Shown one piece after another: positions 8,501 through 15,600 of a stretch of 18,952 bases of DNA. Both the position numbers and the translations under genes were made by a program. The first letter of the stretch is position 1; the number at the start of each line of letters is the position of its first letter. The stretch spans positions 1 through 18,952 of the forward strand of contig NZ_CALART010000071.1 in assembly GCF_937888285.1 (NCBI RefSeq). The letters run 5' to 3'. Under the pieces are notes generated by a model. It had not been told where the DNA came from. It made no database searches and saw only the letters and a program-made list of their open reading frames with translations. This DNA is from an uncultured Aquimonas sp. (GTDB lineage Bacteria > Pseudomonadota > Gammaproteobacteria > Xanthomonadales > Xanthomonadaceae).

Positions 8501-8670
8501 GACTCCCAGCGCGTCGATCGATTGTTGTCGATGGCGTTCGCCGCCGGCTGCAGGTTGGTGCTGCCGTAGGCCGAGGCCGGTGTGAGCTTGATCGTCTGCG
8601 CATGCAGCGCAGCGCTGGCGCAAAGAGACAGCAGCCCAAGGGCACAGAGGCCCGCTTGAAGAAAGCGCAT
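5512..8670 (-). CDS. Secreted di-haem oxidoreductase fused to F5/8C, CBM56-like and CBM6 modules
   Basis: The precursor has 1052 residues. MRFLQAGLCALGLLSLCASA is a signal peptide; its ATG follows AAGGA, and a longer ORF upstream lacks support. Modules in order: discoidin-like F5/8C (about 26-153), CBM56-like beta-1,3-glucan module (about 161-244, VDIHYRVNNGAQQNVRM), 22 serines (249-270), CBM6 (about 271-399), 15 serines (404-418), an unassigned region (about 420-640) with no haem motif, then a DHOR/COG3488-type domain (about 640-1052). Haem c sites are CTDCH (696-700) and CAGCH (920-924); the C-terminal YLHDGRARTIEEAILWHGGEG is typical of this family. Members are usually unfused and 400-500 residues long. 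They resemble cytochrome c peroxidases, but their electron partners are mostly undefined. Position after GH16 suggests a redox role on beta-glucan, which is inferred. Confidence 0.9.
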   Translation of the reverse strand: MRFLQAGLCALGLLSLCASAALHAQTIKLTPASAYGSTNLQPAANAIDNNRSTRWESNPGVSPSSLTLDLGRQQALSQIVIDWEAANASDYTVLGSNDNSTWTQMAVRNGGAFGTRTDTLPLSGSYRYVRINAIQRSAGNTWGYSIWEASVYGPASASGGNCSTGCVSALNSSTMRATVSQGSAVDIHYRVNNGAQQNVRMNSIGGQWTFDITGLSANTPVAISHTIINNGVGQTTPWQTYTLAGLGGSSSSSSSSSSSSSSSSSSSSSSAANFTLFREAESYTSMAGVQLEDTTDTGGGRNVAWIDTGDWMAYSGITIPTTGRYLVEYRVASLAGGRLSLDLNAGSIALGQVAIPATGGWQSWTTVSHTVDINAGSYSLGVFAAQGGWNFNWFRITRVGSIGSSSSSSSSSSSSSSSGGAPVVPLYNASTVLEPAWRVQQGNRLITRIADRARDRHAKENQFQAYDHYLSFYWEHRTAAIEIIEEQFADGTASIRMNVRTQWRLNDTEAENRWFYRGIGTVAEYCDNGTMVVVDTFNYWKQRTHNCRTGQPIRRGDKLEFELSQFLDPSVPRGRAPYYGTTYLYIVGEGIVPWDILPGTFSTPMFGGGTKDSVKIPEKAWLGGSTTLPYMHSGEPDNHFLQMATNLNYHNGQPFVLGRRLHHSSFVSGLHDEHAENGAFGDVVGRAGPRYVNERCTDCHTRNGRAAPEAPGVPLSKWVFKVGDSAGNPHPNLGRVLQPRGTGGVPGEGTVSIASWTEANGLRSPSYQFSNGTPPRFSGRIAPQLVGMGLLEAIPESTILAMEDPNDANGDGISGRANRVRDPVTGQLRLGRFGWKAGTSSVRHQVASALNTDMGVTTSMLPNPDCGSAQSGCGPSGVELSDAHLDNLVKYIALLGVRPQRDISNPAVQRGETTFANIGCAGCHRPTLQTSPHHPLSELRDQTIHPYTDLLLHDMGPGLADTLGEGEASGSEWRTTPLWGLGLSACVTGGTTNAPQGSQVCTPVHSYLHDGRARTIEEAILWHGGEGEASKNAYRALNASQKQDVLRFLESL
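7417..7461 (-). repeat. Polyserine linker, 15 codons (di-haem protein, second linker)
   Basis: Fifteen serine codons in a row, mixing AGC, AGT, TCC, TCG and TCA, separate CBM6 from the C-terminal redox half. Polyserine linkers are typical of secreted modular enzymes in Cellvibrio and Saccharophagus. Confidence 0.9.
7481..8640 (-). repeat. Duplicated carbohydrate-binding cassette, copy in the di-haem gene
   Basis: This segment (F5/8C, CBM56-like, polySer, CBM6) is a near copy of 9656-10812 at an offset of about 2.17 kb. In the F5/8C part, 8221-8460 differs from 10393-10632 at only 6 of 240 positions by eye. Similarity falls in CBM6 and stops at the catalytic ends. Confidence 0.9.
7861..7926 (-). 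repeat. Polyserine linker, 22 codons (di-haem protein, first linker)
   Basis: Twenty-two consecutive serine codons, mainly AGC, TCG and AGT in mixed order, link the CBM56-like module to CBM6. The GH16 gene has 21 serines at the equivalent place. Confidence 0.9.
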
Positions 8671-8752
8671 TGCAGAGATCCTTGTCAGTGGTGCCTTGCC
8701 GCCACGCCGGCCACCGCGGTCCAGACGTGTGTTCATGGGTGCGAGCGCCACG

Positions 8753-8778
8753 GTCATCGGCCCTCCCTGGCCGATGAC
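8753..8778. terminator. Inverted repeat in the GH16 / di-haem gene gap
   Basis: GTCATCGGCC and GGCCGATGAC form perfect ten-base arms around six bases. It lies about 120 bases after the GH16 stop and 83 bases before the di-haem gene start. Without a U-run it may be a terminator, an attenuator or an operator. A further half-symmetrical CAAGCGCTTTG lies at 8812-8822. Confidence 0.4.
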
Positions 8779-8898
8779 TCGGGCGGTGCGCGGCGCGCTG
8801 CCGGGACCGTGCAAGCGCTTTGGGGGTCTCAAGCCGCATAGCCAACAGCTGATTCCCGAAGAAGCTCCTGGTGCCGGCAGCCGCCGGCATTGCCCATC

Positions 8899-10842
8899 TC
8901 AGCGATAGACGCGGACGTAGTCGACGTACATGCGCTGCGGGAACACGCTTCCAGCGTTGGGGGCGCCCGGCCAGCCGCCACCCACGGCCACATTCATGAG
9001 CAGGAAGAAGGGCTGGTCGTAAACCCAGGCGCCGCGCGCTTCGACCTGGGCCCGGGTGACGCTGTGGAACTGCTGGCCGTCGACGAACCAGCGGATGCTG
9101 CCGGCGTCCCACTCCACCGCGAACACGCGGTAACGGTTGCTGACCAGTTCACCGGCGTTGTAGGTGCCGATGATCGGGCTGCCGCCGGAGTAGCCGGGGC
9201 CGTGCAGGGCGCCGTGGGTCAGGGTCGGCTCGAAACCGACGTGCTCCATGATGTCGATCTCGCCGCTCTGCGGCCAACCCACCTGGCCCAGGCTGTTGCC
9301 CAGCATCCAGAACGCCGGCCAGATGCCCTGCGTGCTCGGCAGGCGGATTCGCGCTTCGATGCGCCCGTACTGGAAGGAGCGCTTGCCGCGCGTGACCATG
9401 CGCGAGGAGGTGTAGCTGCAGCGGCCGTACCAGCAGCCGTAGTTGGCCGGATTCTCGCGGCGGGCCTCGATCACCAGCACATTGCTGCCGACCAGTGAAT
9501 CGAACTGGATCGAGGCGTTCTGGCCGTTGGTGTAGTACTGCAGCTCCTGGTTGCCGCCGCCATCGCCGTTGACTTCAAAGGTCCAGTTGCTGAGGTCGAT
9601 GCGGTCGAACTCGTCCGACCACACCAGTTCGCGGCCCGGCGTGTTCGACAGGCGGGTGATGCGCAGCCAGTTGAAGTTCCAGCCGCCCTGCGCAGCGTAG
9701 ACGCCGAGGCTGTAGGTGCCAGCGGTCAGGTCAACGGTCTGCGAGACCGTCGCCCAGCTCTGCCACCCGCCCGTGGGGGGAATGGCGACTTCACCCATGC
9801 GGATGCTGCCGGCATTCAGATCCAGCGACAGCCGACCGCCGCTCGGGCTGGCCACCCGGTACTCGACGAGATAGCGCCCGGAGGTTGGGATGCCGACACC
9901 CGCGTAGGCCATCCAGTCACCGGTGTCGATCCAGCCGACGTTGCGGCCGCCGCCGGTGTCGGTGGTGTTCTCGGTATCGACGCCGGACATGCTGGTGTAC
10001 GACTCGGCCTCGCGGAACAGGGTGAAGCTCGCTGCCGAACTGCTGCTGGAAGAGCTGCTGCTCGACGAACTGCTGCTGGAACTGCTGCTCGAAGAGCTGC
10101 CGCCCAGCGCAGCGAGGCTGTAGTTCTGCCAGGGCGTGGTACGACCGACGCCGTTGGTGATGATCGTGTAGCTGATCGCCACCGGCGTGTTGGCCGAGAG
10201 GCCGGTGATGTCGAAGGTCCACTGGCCGCCGATGTTGTTCATGCGCACGTTCTGTTGCGCACCATTGTTGACTCGGTAGTGGATGTCGACGACGTTGCCC
10301 TGACTCACGGTGGCGCGCAGGGTGCTGGCGTTCAGCGCAGACACGCAGCCGTCGCTGCAGTTGCCGCCGGAAGCGGCCGCCGGGCCGTATACGCTGGCTT
10401 CCCAGATCGAGTAGCCCCAGGTATTGCCGGCGCTGCGCTGGATGGCATTGATGCGCACATAGCGGTAGCTGCCGCTCAAGGGCAGGGTGTCGGTGCGGGT
10501 GCCGAAGGTTCCACCGTTGCGCACCGCCATCTGCGTCCAGGCGCTGTTGTCGTTCGAGCCCAGCACGGTGTAGTCGGAAGCGTTGGCGGCCTCCCAGTCG
10601 ATGACGATCTGCGACAGCGCCTGCTGCCGGCCGAGATCTAACGTCAGGCTGCTGGGCGAGACGCCGTAGTTCGACTCCCAGCGCGTGGCAGGGTTGTTGT
10701 CGATGGCGTTGGCCGCCGGCTGCAGATTGGTGCTGCCATAGGCTGAAGCCGGAACGATCTTCACGCCCTGGGCGGCAGCCGCAGCGCTGAAGCACAGTGC
10801 TAGCAGTCCCAGGGCGCGCAGCCCGATGTGGAATGAGTGCAT
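8899..10842 (-). CDS. Secreted GH16 beta-1,3-glucanase (laminarinase type) with F5/8C, CBM56-like and CBM6 modules
   Basis: The precursor has 647 residues from MHSFHIGLRA, whose ATG follows GAGGG by eight bases; the ORF extends further upstream without support. The signal peptide ends near residue 24. F5/8C spans about 26-153, a CBM56-like module 161-244, 21 serines 249-269, CBM6 about 270-398, and GH16 about 402-647. The catalytic motif is GEIDIMEHVG: nucleophile Glu528, Asp530 and acid/base Glu533. GIWPAFWMLG before it and QPFFLLMNVAVGG after it are also typical of bacterial laminarinases. The enzyme should cut beta-1,3- or mixed-linkage glucans outside the cell; CBM56 and CBM6 favour beta-1,3-glucan binding. 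It is the first gene after the conserved promoter region near 11150-11260. The N-terminal cassette is shared with the next gene. Confidence 0.94.
   Translation of the reverse strand: MHSFHIGLRALGLLALCFSAAAAAQGVKIVPASAYGSTNLQPAANAIDNNPATRWESNYGVSPSSLTLDLGRQQALSQIVIDWEAANASDYTVLGSNDNSAWTQMAVRNGGTFGTRTDTLPLSGSYRYVRINAIQRSAGNTWGYSIWEASVYGPAAASGGNCSDGCVSALNASTLRATVSQGNVVDIHYRVNNGAQQNVRMNNIGGQWTFDITGLSANTPVAISYTIITNGVGRTTPWQNYSLAALGGSSSSSSSSSSSSSSSSSSSSSAASFTLFREAESYTSMSGVDTENTTDTGGGRNVGWIDTGDWMAYAGVGIPTSGRYLVEYRVASPSGGRLSLDLNAGSIRMGEVAIPPTGGWQSWATVSQTVDLTAGTYSLGVYAAQGGWNFNWLRITRLSNTPGRELVWSDEFDRIDLSNWTFEVNGDGGGNQELQYYTNGQNASIQFDSLVGSNVLVIEARRENPANYGCWYGRCSYTSSRMVTRGKRSFQYGRIEARIRLPSTQGIWPAFWMLGNSLGQVGWPQSGEIDIMEHVGFEPTLTHGALHGPGYSGGSPIIGTYNAGELVSNRYRVFAVEWDAGSIRWFVDGQQFHSVTRAQVEARGAWVYDQPFFLLMNVAVGGGWPGAPNAGSVFPQRMYVDYVRVYR
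9656..10812 (-). repeat. Duplicated carbohydrate-binding cassette, copy in the GH16 gene
   Basis: This is the partner of 7481-8640. Residue numbering stays aligned from about residue 30 to the polyserine tract, where the copies differ by one serine. Most differences lie in CBM6, which suggests partial homogenisation of the F5/8C and CBM56-like part. Confidence 0.9.
10036..10098 (-). repeat. Polyserine linker, 21 codons (GH16 protein)
   Basis: Twenty-one consecutive serine codons mix AGC, AGT, TCG, TCC and TCT between the CBM56-like and CBM6 modules. Confidence 0.9.
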
Positions 10843-11140
10843 CGACAATCCCTCTTGTTGCGTTGAGAAGCGGACAGGTCGCTCGCGGACGCAGGTCCGC
10901 TTTGCGAGAACATCGAGCCTTTGGGAGCGGGCGGAGTTTGGCCGCAAGCGGTCATCGCACGGCCGATGGCCAGCGCGCTCGATTGCGAACTTCAGATCCC
11001 CCGTACCCCCACGTTTGTCGCTTGCCCCAGACCACTAGCGACTCCGATGACGCCACGTGTCGACGCGCATTCGAGCAGAGCGTGCAGCGGGCACGTCCAG
11101 TGCGCGTCGCCGCGGCATGTGGCCCGATGGCGGCTGGACG
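10843..11140. other. Leader region between the GH16 start and the conserved promoter block; no gene seen
   Basis: About 300 bases with no ORF resembling a protein on either strand. It would be the 5' leader or promoter-proximal region of GH16. I found no convincing -35/-10 pair or riboswitch-like structure. Confidence 0.5.
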
Positions 11141-11270
11141 TGACACTTTCTGACAGCGATGTCACCCGCAGCGGCACATTAGCGGTTCACAATTCGTAAC
11201 AGCGTGATTCCAGTCACTCTTCCGCGCGATCGACCCAGATCGCCCAGTGTCGACCGGCCTGCACCCGCCC
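11141..11270 (-). promoter_or_regulatory. Conserved regulatory region upstream of GH16
   Basis: TGACAGCGATGTCA (11151-11164) is an inverted repeat TGACA-N4-TGTCA with a central CG, like many LacI-family operators; an extra TGACA starts at 11141. CGTGATTCCAGTCACT (11203-11218) matches the CRP/Clp pattern GTGA-N6-TCAC. GTTCACAATTCGTAACA lies at 11185-11201. The whole block aligns without gaps to the region starting at 18167. The Xanthomonas CRP-like regulator Clp directly activates an endoglucanase gene, so such a site fits here. Which strand and gene it controls is inferred from position. Confidence 0.6.
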
Positions 11271-11324
11271 TCGGCAAGTGGTCGCGAAGTGCGTAGGGGA
11301 GCGTGGTGTCGCTCAGGAAACAGG

Positions 11325-11355
11325 CCCGCGACCGGCCTGGAAGGACGGTCGCGGG
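11325..11355 (-). terminator. Terminator hairpin after the DUF1552 gene
   Basis: CCCGCGACCG and CGGTCGCGGG are perfect ten-base arms around an 11-base loop, starting 36 bases after the stop codon. On the minus strand CCTGTTTCC follows, a weak U-rich tail. It separates the redox operon from the regulatory region of GH16. Confidence 0.65.
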
Positions 11356-11390
11356 CGGATACGCTTAAGCGAAGAAGGACACCTAGCGGA

Positions 11391-12599
11391 TTACAGGCCG
11401 GCGATCGTCGCGTTGGACCAGGTGCGATACGCGGCACCGTTGGGGCTCTGATCAGCGCGCAGCTTGAGACCGATCGTCTGGTACAGCTCGGACTGGGCGC
11501 GGCCACCGGCATCGACCACGCGCCCACCAGTGATTCCGGCGCCCGCGATCAACATCGGCACGTTGCTGTTGCCGTGAGAGTCGGCGTCGCCCATGTCGGA
11601 CACCTGGGTCACGATGGTCGTCGCGAACAGACCGCGTGCATCAAAGCGATCGAGCAGGTTGCGGGTCAGCCCCTGCATGTAAATGATGTCGTCGTGATAG
11701 GCCTGCGGCTGGTTGCCCTGGTTGTGGTGCGATTGATGCGATTCGCGACCGAGCACATCGAGGAAATGGGTGTGTGCATCCGTCCCGAATGCGATCGACA
11801 CCGAGGCCGTGAGGTTGCAGCTGAGCGCCAGCGCGGCGATCTCGGTGTGCAGCTTGGCGGTGGCGTCGAAACCGGTCACTGCGGTGTTCGGCGGCTGCGG
11901 GCAGGAACCGCCCGGTGGGTTGCCGCCGCCCGTGTCGATCGCCTGCTCGATCTCGCGGATCGCGGTGAAGTGGCTGTCCAGCTTCTGCAACTCGTGTTGG
12001 CCGAGTTTGGTGCGCAAGCTGTTGACTGCCGCATAGTGAAGGTCAACGACGGACTTGCGCGGGGGCGTTCCGCCACCGGTGTTGCTGCCGCCACCCGCGA
12101 ACAGGACGTCGAGCGCGGCCCGCGGGCTGGTGATGATCGGCTTGCCGTTGTTGCCTTCACGACTGAGGTTGGACTCCGCCGTTGTCCCGAGGTTGAGGTA
12201 GCGCACCGGGTAGTTCGCGCCGATGGTGCGGCCGAGATTCACGTCGAAGCTGTCCTGCGACCAGCTGCCGTTGTTGAAGCGGTGGAACATCACGCCATGG
12301 CCGGCACCGCTGAGCGAGGCGTTGCGGAGCATGGCGATCCGGCCGAAGTGGCTTTGCAGCGGTGCCGACTGGATCGGCAGCGTCGAGCCATTGGGGAACC
12401 ATCGGGTGGGATGACAGCCACCACCCGAGAACACCAGGCAGTGCTTGCTGGGTACCGCCGACTGCGCTTCCGATGTGCGGGCGAGCATGACGCCCGCCAG
12501 CACGCTGGACGCCTTGATCAGGCTGGCGGAGATGCCCGCCTGGCCGATCAGGCGAAGGAAGCTGCGGCGCTCTTTGTCGAAGCAGTCCGTGTGTTTCAT
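11391..12599 (-). CDS. Tat-exported DUF1552 family protein
   Basis: The protein has 402 residues. The N-terminus KERRSFLRLIGQAG is a twin-arginine signal followed by a hydrophobic stretch and a possible cleavage site after TSEA. Recognisable DUF1552 segments include LVFSGGGCHPTRWFPNG, and SDMGDADSHGNSNVPMLIAG, which recalls the related DUF1501/phosphatase-like fold. DUF1552 genes are typically paired with DUF1592-type cytochrome genes in planctomycetes, myxobacteria and some polysaccharide degraders; their reaction is not established. Here it lies 49 bases after such a gene, with GGAG eight bases before the ATG, so co-transcription is likely. Tat export suggests folding, possibly with a cofactor, before leaving the cytoplasm. 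It is the last gene of the run and a hairpin follows. Confidence 0.85.
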   Translation of the reverse strand: MKHTDCFDKERRSFLRLIGQAGISASLIKASSVLAGVMLARTSEAQSAVPSKHCLVFSGGGCHPTRWFPNGSTLPIQSAPLQSHFGRIAMLRNASLSGAGHGVMFHRFNNGSWSQDSFDVNLGRTIGANYPVRYLNLGTTAESNLSREGNNGKPIITSPRAALDVLFAGGGSNTGGGTPPRKSVVDLHYAAVNSLRTKLGQHELQKLDSHFTAIREIEQAIDTGGGNPPGGSCPQPPNTAVTGFDATAKLHTEIAALALSCNLTASVSIAFGTDAHTHFLDVLGRESHQSHHNQGNQPQAYHDDIIYMQGLTRNLLDRFDARGLFATTIVTQVSDMGDADSHGNSNVPMLIAGAGITGGRVVDAGGRAQSELYQTIGLKLRADQSPNGAAYRTWSNATIAGL

Positions 12600-12636
12600 T
12601 CTGCTGACTCCAGATTCTTGTAGGGATGTGCCAGGG

Positions 12637-12663
12637 GAGTGGGCGCGCTCAGCGCGCCCACTC
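12637..12663. repeat. Inverted repeat centred on the stop codon of the DUF1592-type gene
   Basis: GAGTGGGCGCGCT and its exact reverse complement flank a single central base. The TGA stop at 12651-12649 lies in the middle. It could form a GC-rich hairpin between the two genes, able to attenuate transcription or protect upstream mRNA. Confidence 0.7.
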
Positions 12664-15600
12664 CTTGCGATACATCACGGATTGCAGGGCAGGGATCTCT
12701 TCCAGCATCGCGCGCGGACCGCGGCTGGTGAGCACGCCGGTGAGCGTGCCCACGTCGCAGCGATAGGCTTCCTCTTCCTGGCGGCTGATGCGGGCGTAGC
12801 CCACGTCACGCTCGGAGTCGATCAGGAAGATCGTGTGGATGCCCGAGCTGTAGCTGACGAACTGCGTGGCAAGGCAGGTCTGCGCCAGACCCGACACCTT
12901 CGGATCCTCGACGATCTTCGAGATCAGGCTGACACCGCCATTGAAGGTGATCGGCGGCGAGTGGATCACGCGGTCCGGATCACCAAGGAACTGCAGCTGC
13001 GGGAAGGGCGAGAAGAAGGTGCCGGTGGCATTGATCGGATTGTTGCGGACGTCGGTGGTCCGCACCCGGCCAACGGCATCGAAGTTCTCCAGGCCACCGC
13101 CCAGCGGATTGATGATCTCGGCGTGGCACTCCGAGCAACTGGTGCCCATCGTGATGCGGTCGTAGATCATGCGCTGCGTGGTGGTGGGCGCGTTGAAGAA
13201 GTCGCGGTCCTGCTGCGCCAGTGCATCGCGGTCCAGGCTGACGCCGGACGGCGGCTCCGGAATGTCCTGGCACATCAGTCGGCGGCGCAGGGCCACAGCA
13301 CGCGTCACCAGGTTCGACTCGGTGGCTGTGGCATAGCGCGAAAGGAAGGCGCCCGACATCACGATGCCGCCGCGCTCGTTGGTTGCCGTGCGAACGAAGC
13401 CGTCGGCATCAGCGCCCAGGCCGGAGTAGGGCAGACCGTACAGGCCGGCAAGGCGCTGGTTCACATGCGTGTGCGCCGGCCGATACACGGTTTCATAGGT
13501 GGATGCCGGGTCCAGCATGCTGTGTGCGAAGTTCTTGCCCAGCTCCAGCTTCATGTCGTTCGCCAGCGTGGCAAAATTCGGGAAGCCCGTCTTCTCCTTG
13601 ATCTCCAGCTGGTCGGTGCCGATCCAGCGGTTCACGAAGTTGGTCAGCATCGAGCGCGCCTGCTGGGTGCCAAGCAGGGCGGACGCGTGTTGACGCACAC
13701 CCGCCGGCGTATCCAGTTCGCCGCGCCCGGCGGCCGCCAGCAGGGATGCGCTGGGCGTCGTGCCGAGGAAGGTGTAGCTGAGATAAGTCGCCATCTCGTA
13801 GCCGGTCAGCTTGTAGACATTCCCGACCCGCTCGCCGAGCTCGGAGCGGTACAGGTACTGGGGCGAAGACAGCATGCCTGCCAGCGCCACCTTCATGCCT
13901 TCAGCTGGAGTACGTCCACCCGTGGTGCCTTGGGCGACGCCCAGGTACAGCGTGCGTTCGTCATTGGTCAGCGGACGACGGAAGATGCGCGGCGCGAGCT
14001 CGGTGACCAGACGGTTTGCGCAGTTCAGATCGGGGCTGCACGCCAGCACCGCATTCCAGCGCGTCGCCACGTTGTCGGCGATACGCTCGGCTGTGGTGAT
14101 GTAGCTGGTGTAGCGGGTGCGGTCGACCAGCAGGGTGTTGTTGTTGAGGAACACGCCCGCGTTGAAGTCGTCTGGCAGACGCGAGGTCACGTCCTCGGTG
14201 TAGCCGACCAGATCCCCCACCGAACGCTGGTATTCGGCCTTGGTCAGCAGGCGCAGCGTGCGCTGTCCGTAGGCTTCATTCGGCGTCGGGCAGGTGAAAT
14301 AGGACACCGGGTGATCCGGAATGCCGTCCGAGGGGCGGCGCCAGCTGAGGATGTAGGCCGCGATGTCCTCCGCGCACTGGCCCACACAGGACGCCGGATT
14401 GCCCTGCGGCATCCACATCTCAATGAACTCCTTGAGCGGACGCTCCTGCGAGTCCTGGCTGTGGCGATAGGCCGAACGGTTCGGATTCAATCGGGCGATG
14501 ACCAGCGCGCCACTCGCATCGCGCTCGCCGTCCACACCGTGACAGGCGACGCAGGCCTGCGAGTTGTAAAGGGCCGCGCCCCGCTCGACGTTGCCGTTGC
14601 CGCTCGAAGAGCTCGAGCTGGAGGACGAACTTGAGCTTGAACTTGAGCTTGAGCTTGAGCTTGAGCTGGACGAACTGGAGCTGCTCGACGAACTGGAGCT
14701 GCCGCTGTAGACGACGATTGCCGAACTCGACGCAGGCGAAGGCACGCTGTCCGAATAGCCGATCAGCTTGTAGTCGTAGCTGCCGCCTGTGGCGAGCAAT
14801 CGCTCGAGGTAGGCCCCTGCGTTCGGCCCCAGGTTCGCTTGCGTCGTCCAGCGCATGTCCGGGCCTTTGCGGCGCACGAGGATGCCGGTCTCGGCGCTGC
14901 CTGAACCCGTCCAGGCGAGCGCCACATCACCACTGGCCTGAGCCACCGTGCCGGTCAGGCCCGTGGGCGCCGACGGCTGAGCCGGCAACACGATGTTCGG
15001 CTCGTTGCTCGGGTTGTCGCGCGTCAGGAAGACCTTGAAGTAGACCGGCACACGCTCGCCGATCGCCCCCAGGTTGGCGACCGCACGCAGGGCTTCGATC
15101 CCGGCGTCCATTTCGTAGTCGGCACTGTTGACGATGATCGGCCGCCGCGGCGACACGCTGATGCGCCCACTGCCGTGCTTGACGATCAAAGCGTCGAAGT
15201 TCACCGCACGGCTGACGCCATGCAGCATGAGCGTGCCCGAGACCGGCTGCACGGCGATGCCACCGACTGGCAGCGCATCGACAGACACCAGATTCAGCTG
15301 CGTCGTGAAGTGCAGATTCGGCAGGTAGCCCGACTCGAAAAGCAGGTTCTGCATTCGCGTATTGCGAATGTCGATGCCGGTCGAAATGCTGGCCAGTGGA
15401 ATGGTCAGAACCGCCTCGCCTGCTGCAGAGACGGTGCCGCGCATCTGCGTGAAGGTGTGCGTCTCGGCGTTGTCAATATTCTTCTTCGACACGAAGTGCA
15501 GGCTTGAGGCGCTGCCATCGATCAGCCACTGGGCGGCATTGCCGCCGCAGGACACACCATTCACGGTGAATCCAGTCGGATTTTGCGACCCCGGGTTCTG

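Noticed and set aside
5512..8670. Lytic polysaccharide monooxygenase in the redox fusion
   Set aside because: There is no domain starting with His right after the signal peptide and no AA10-like pattern; the C-terminus is a two-CxxCH di-haem enzyme.
12445..14634. Long plus-strand ORF of about 730 codons opposite the DUF1552 and DUF1592 genes
   Set aside because: It spans two real genes on the other strand and their gap and has no recognisable domain, so it is a composition artefact. The same applies to plus-strand ORFs at 1876-2964, 5602-7191, 7996-8841, 8890-9498 and 11247-12623.
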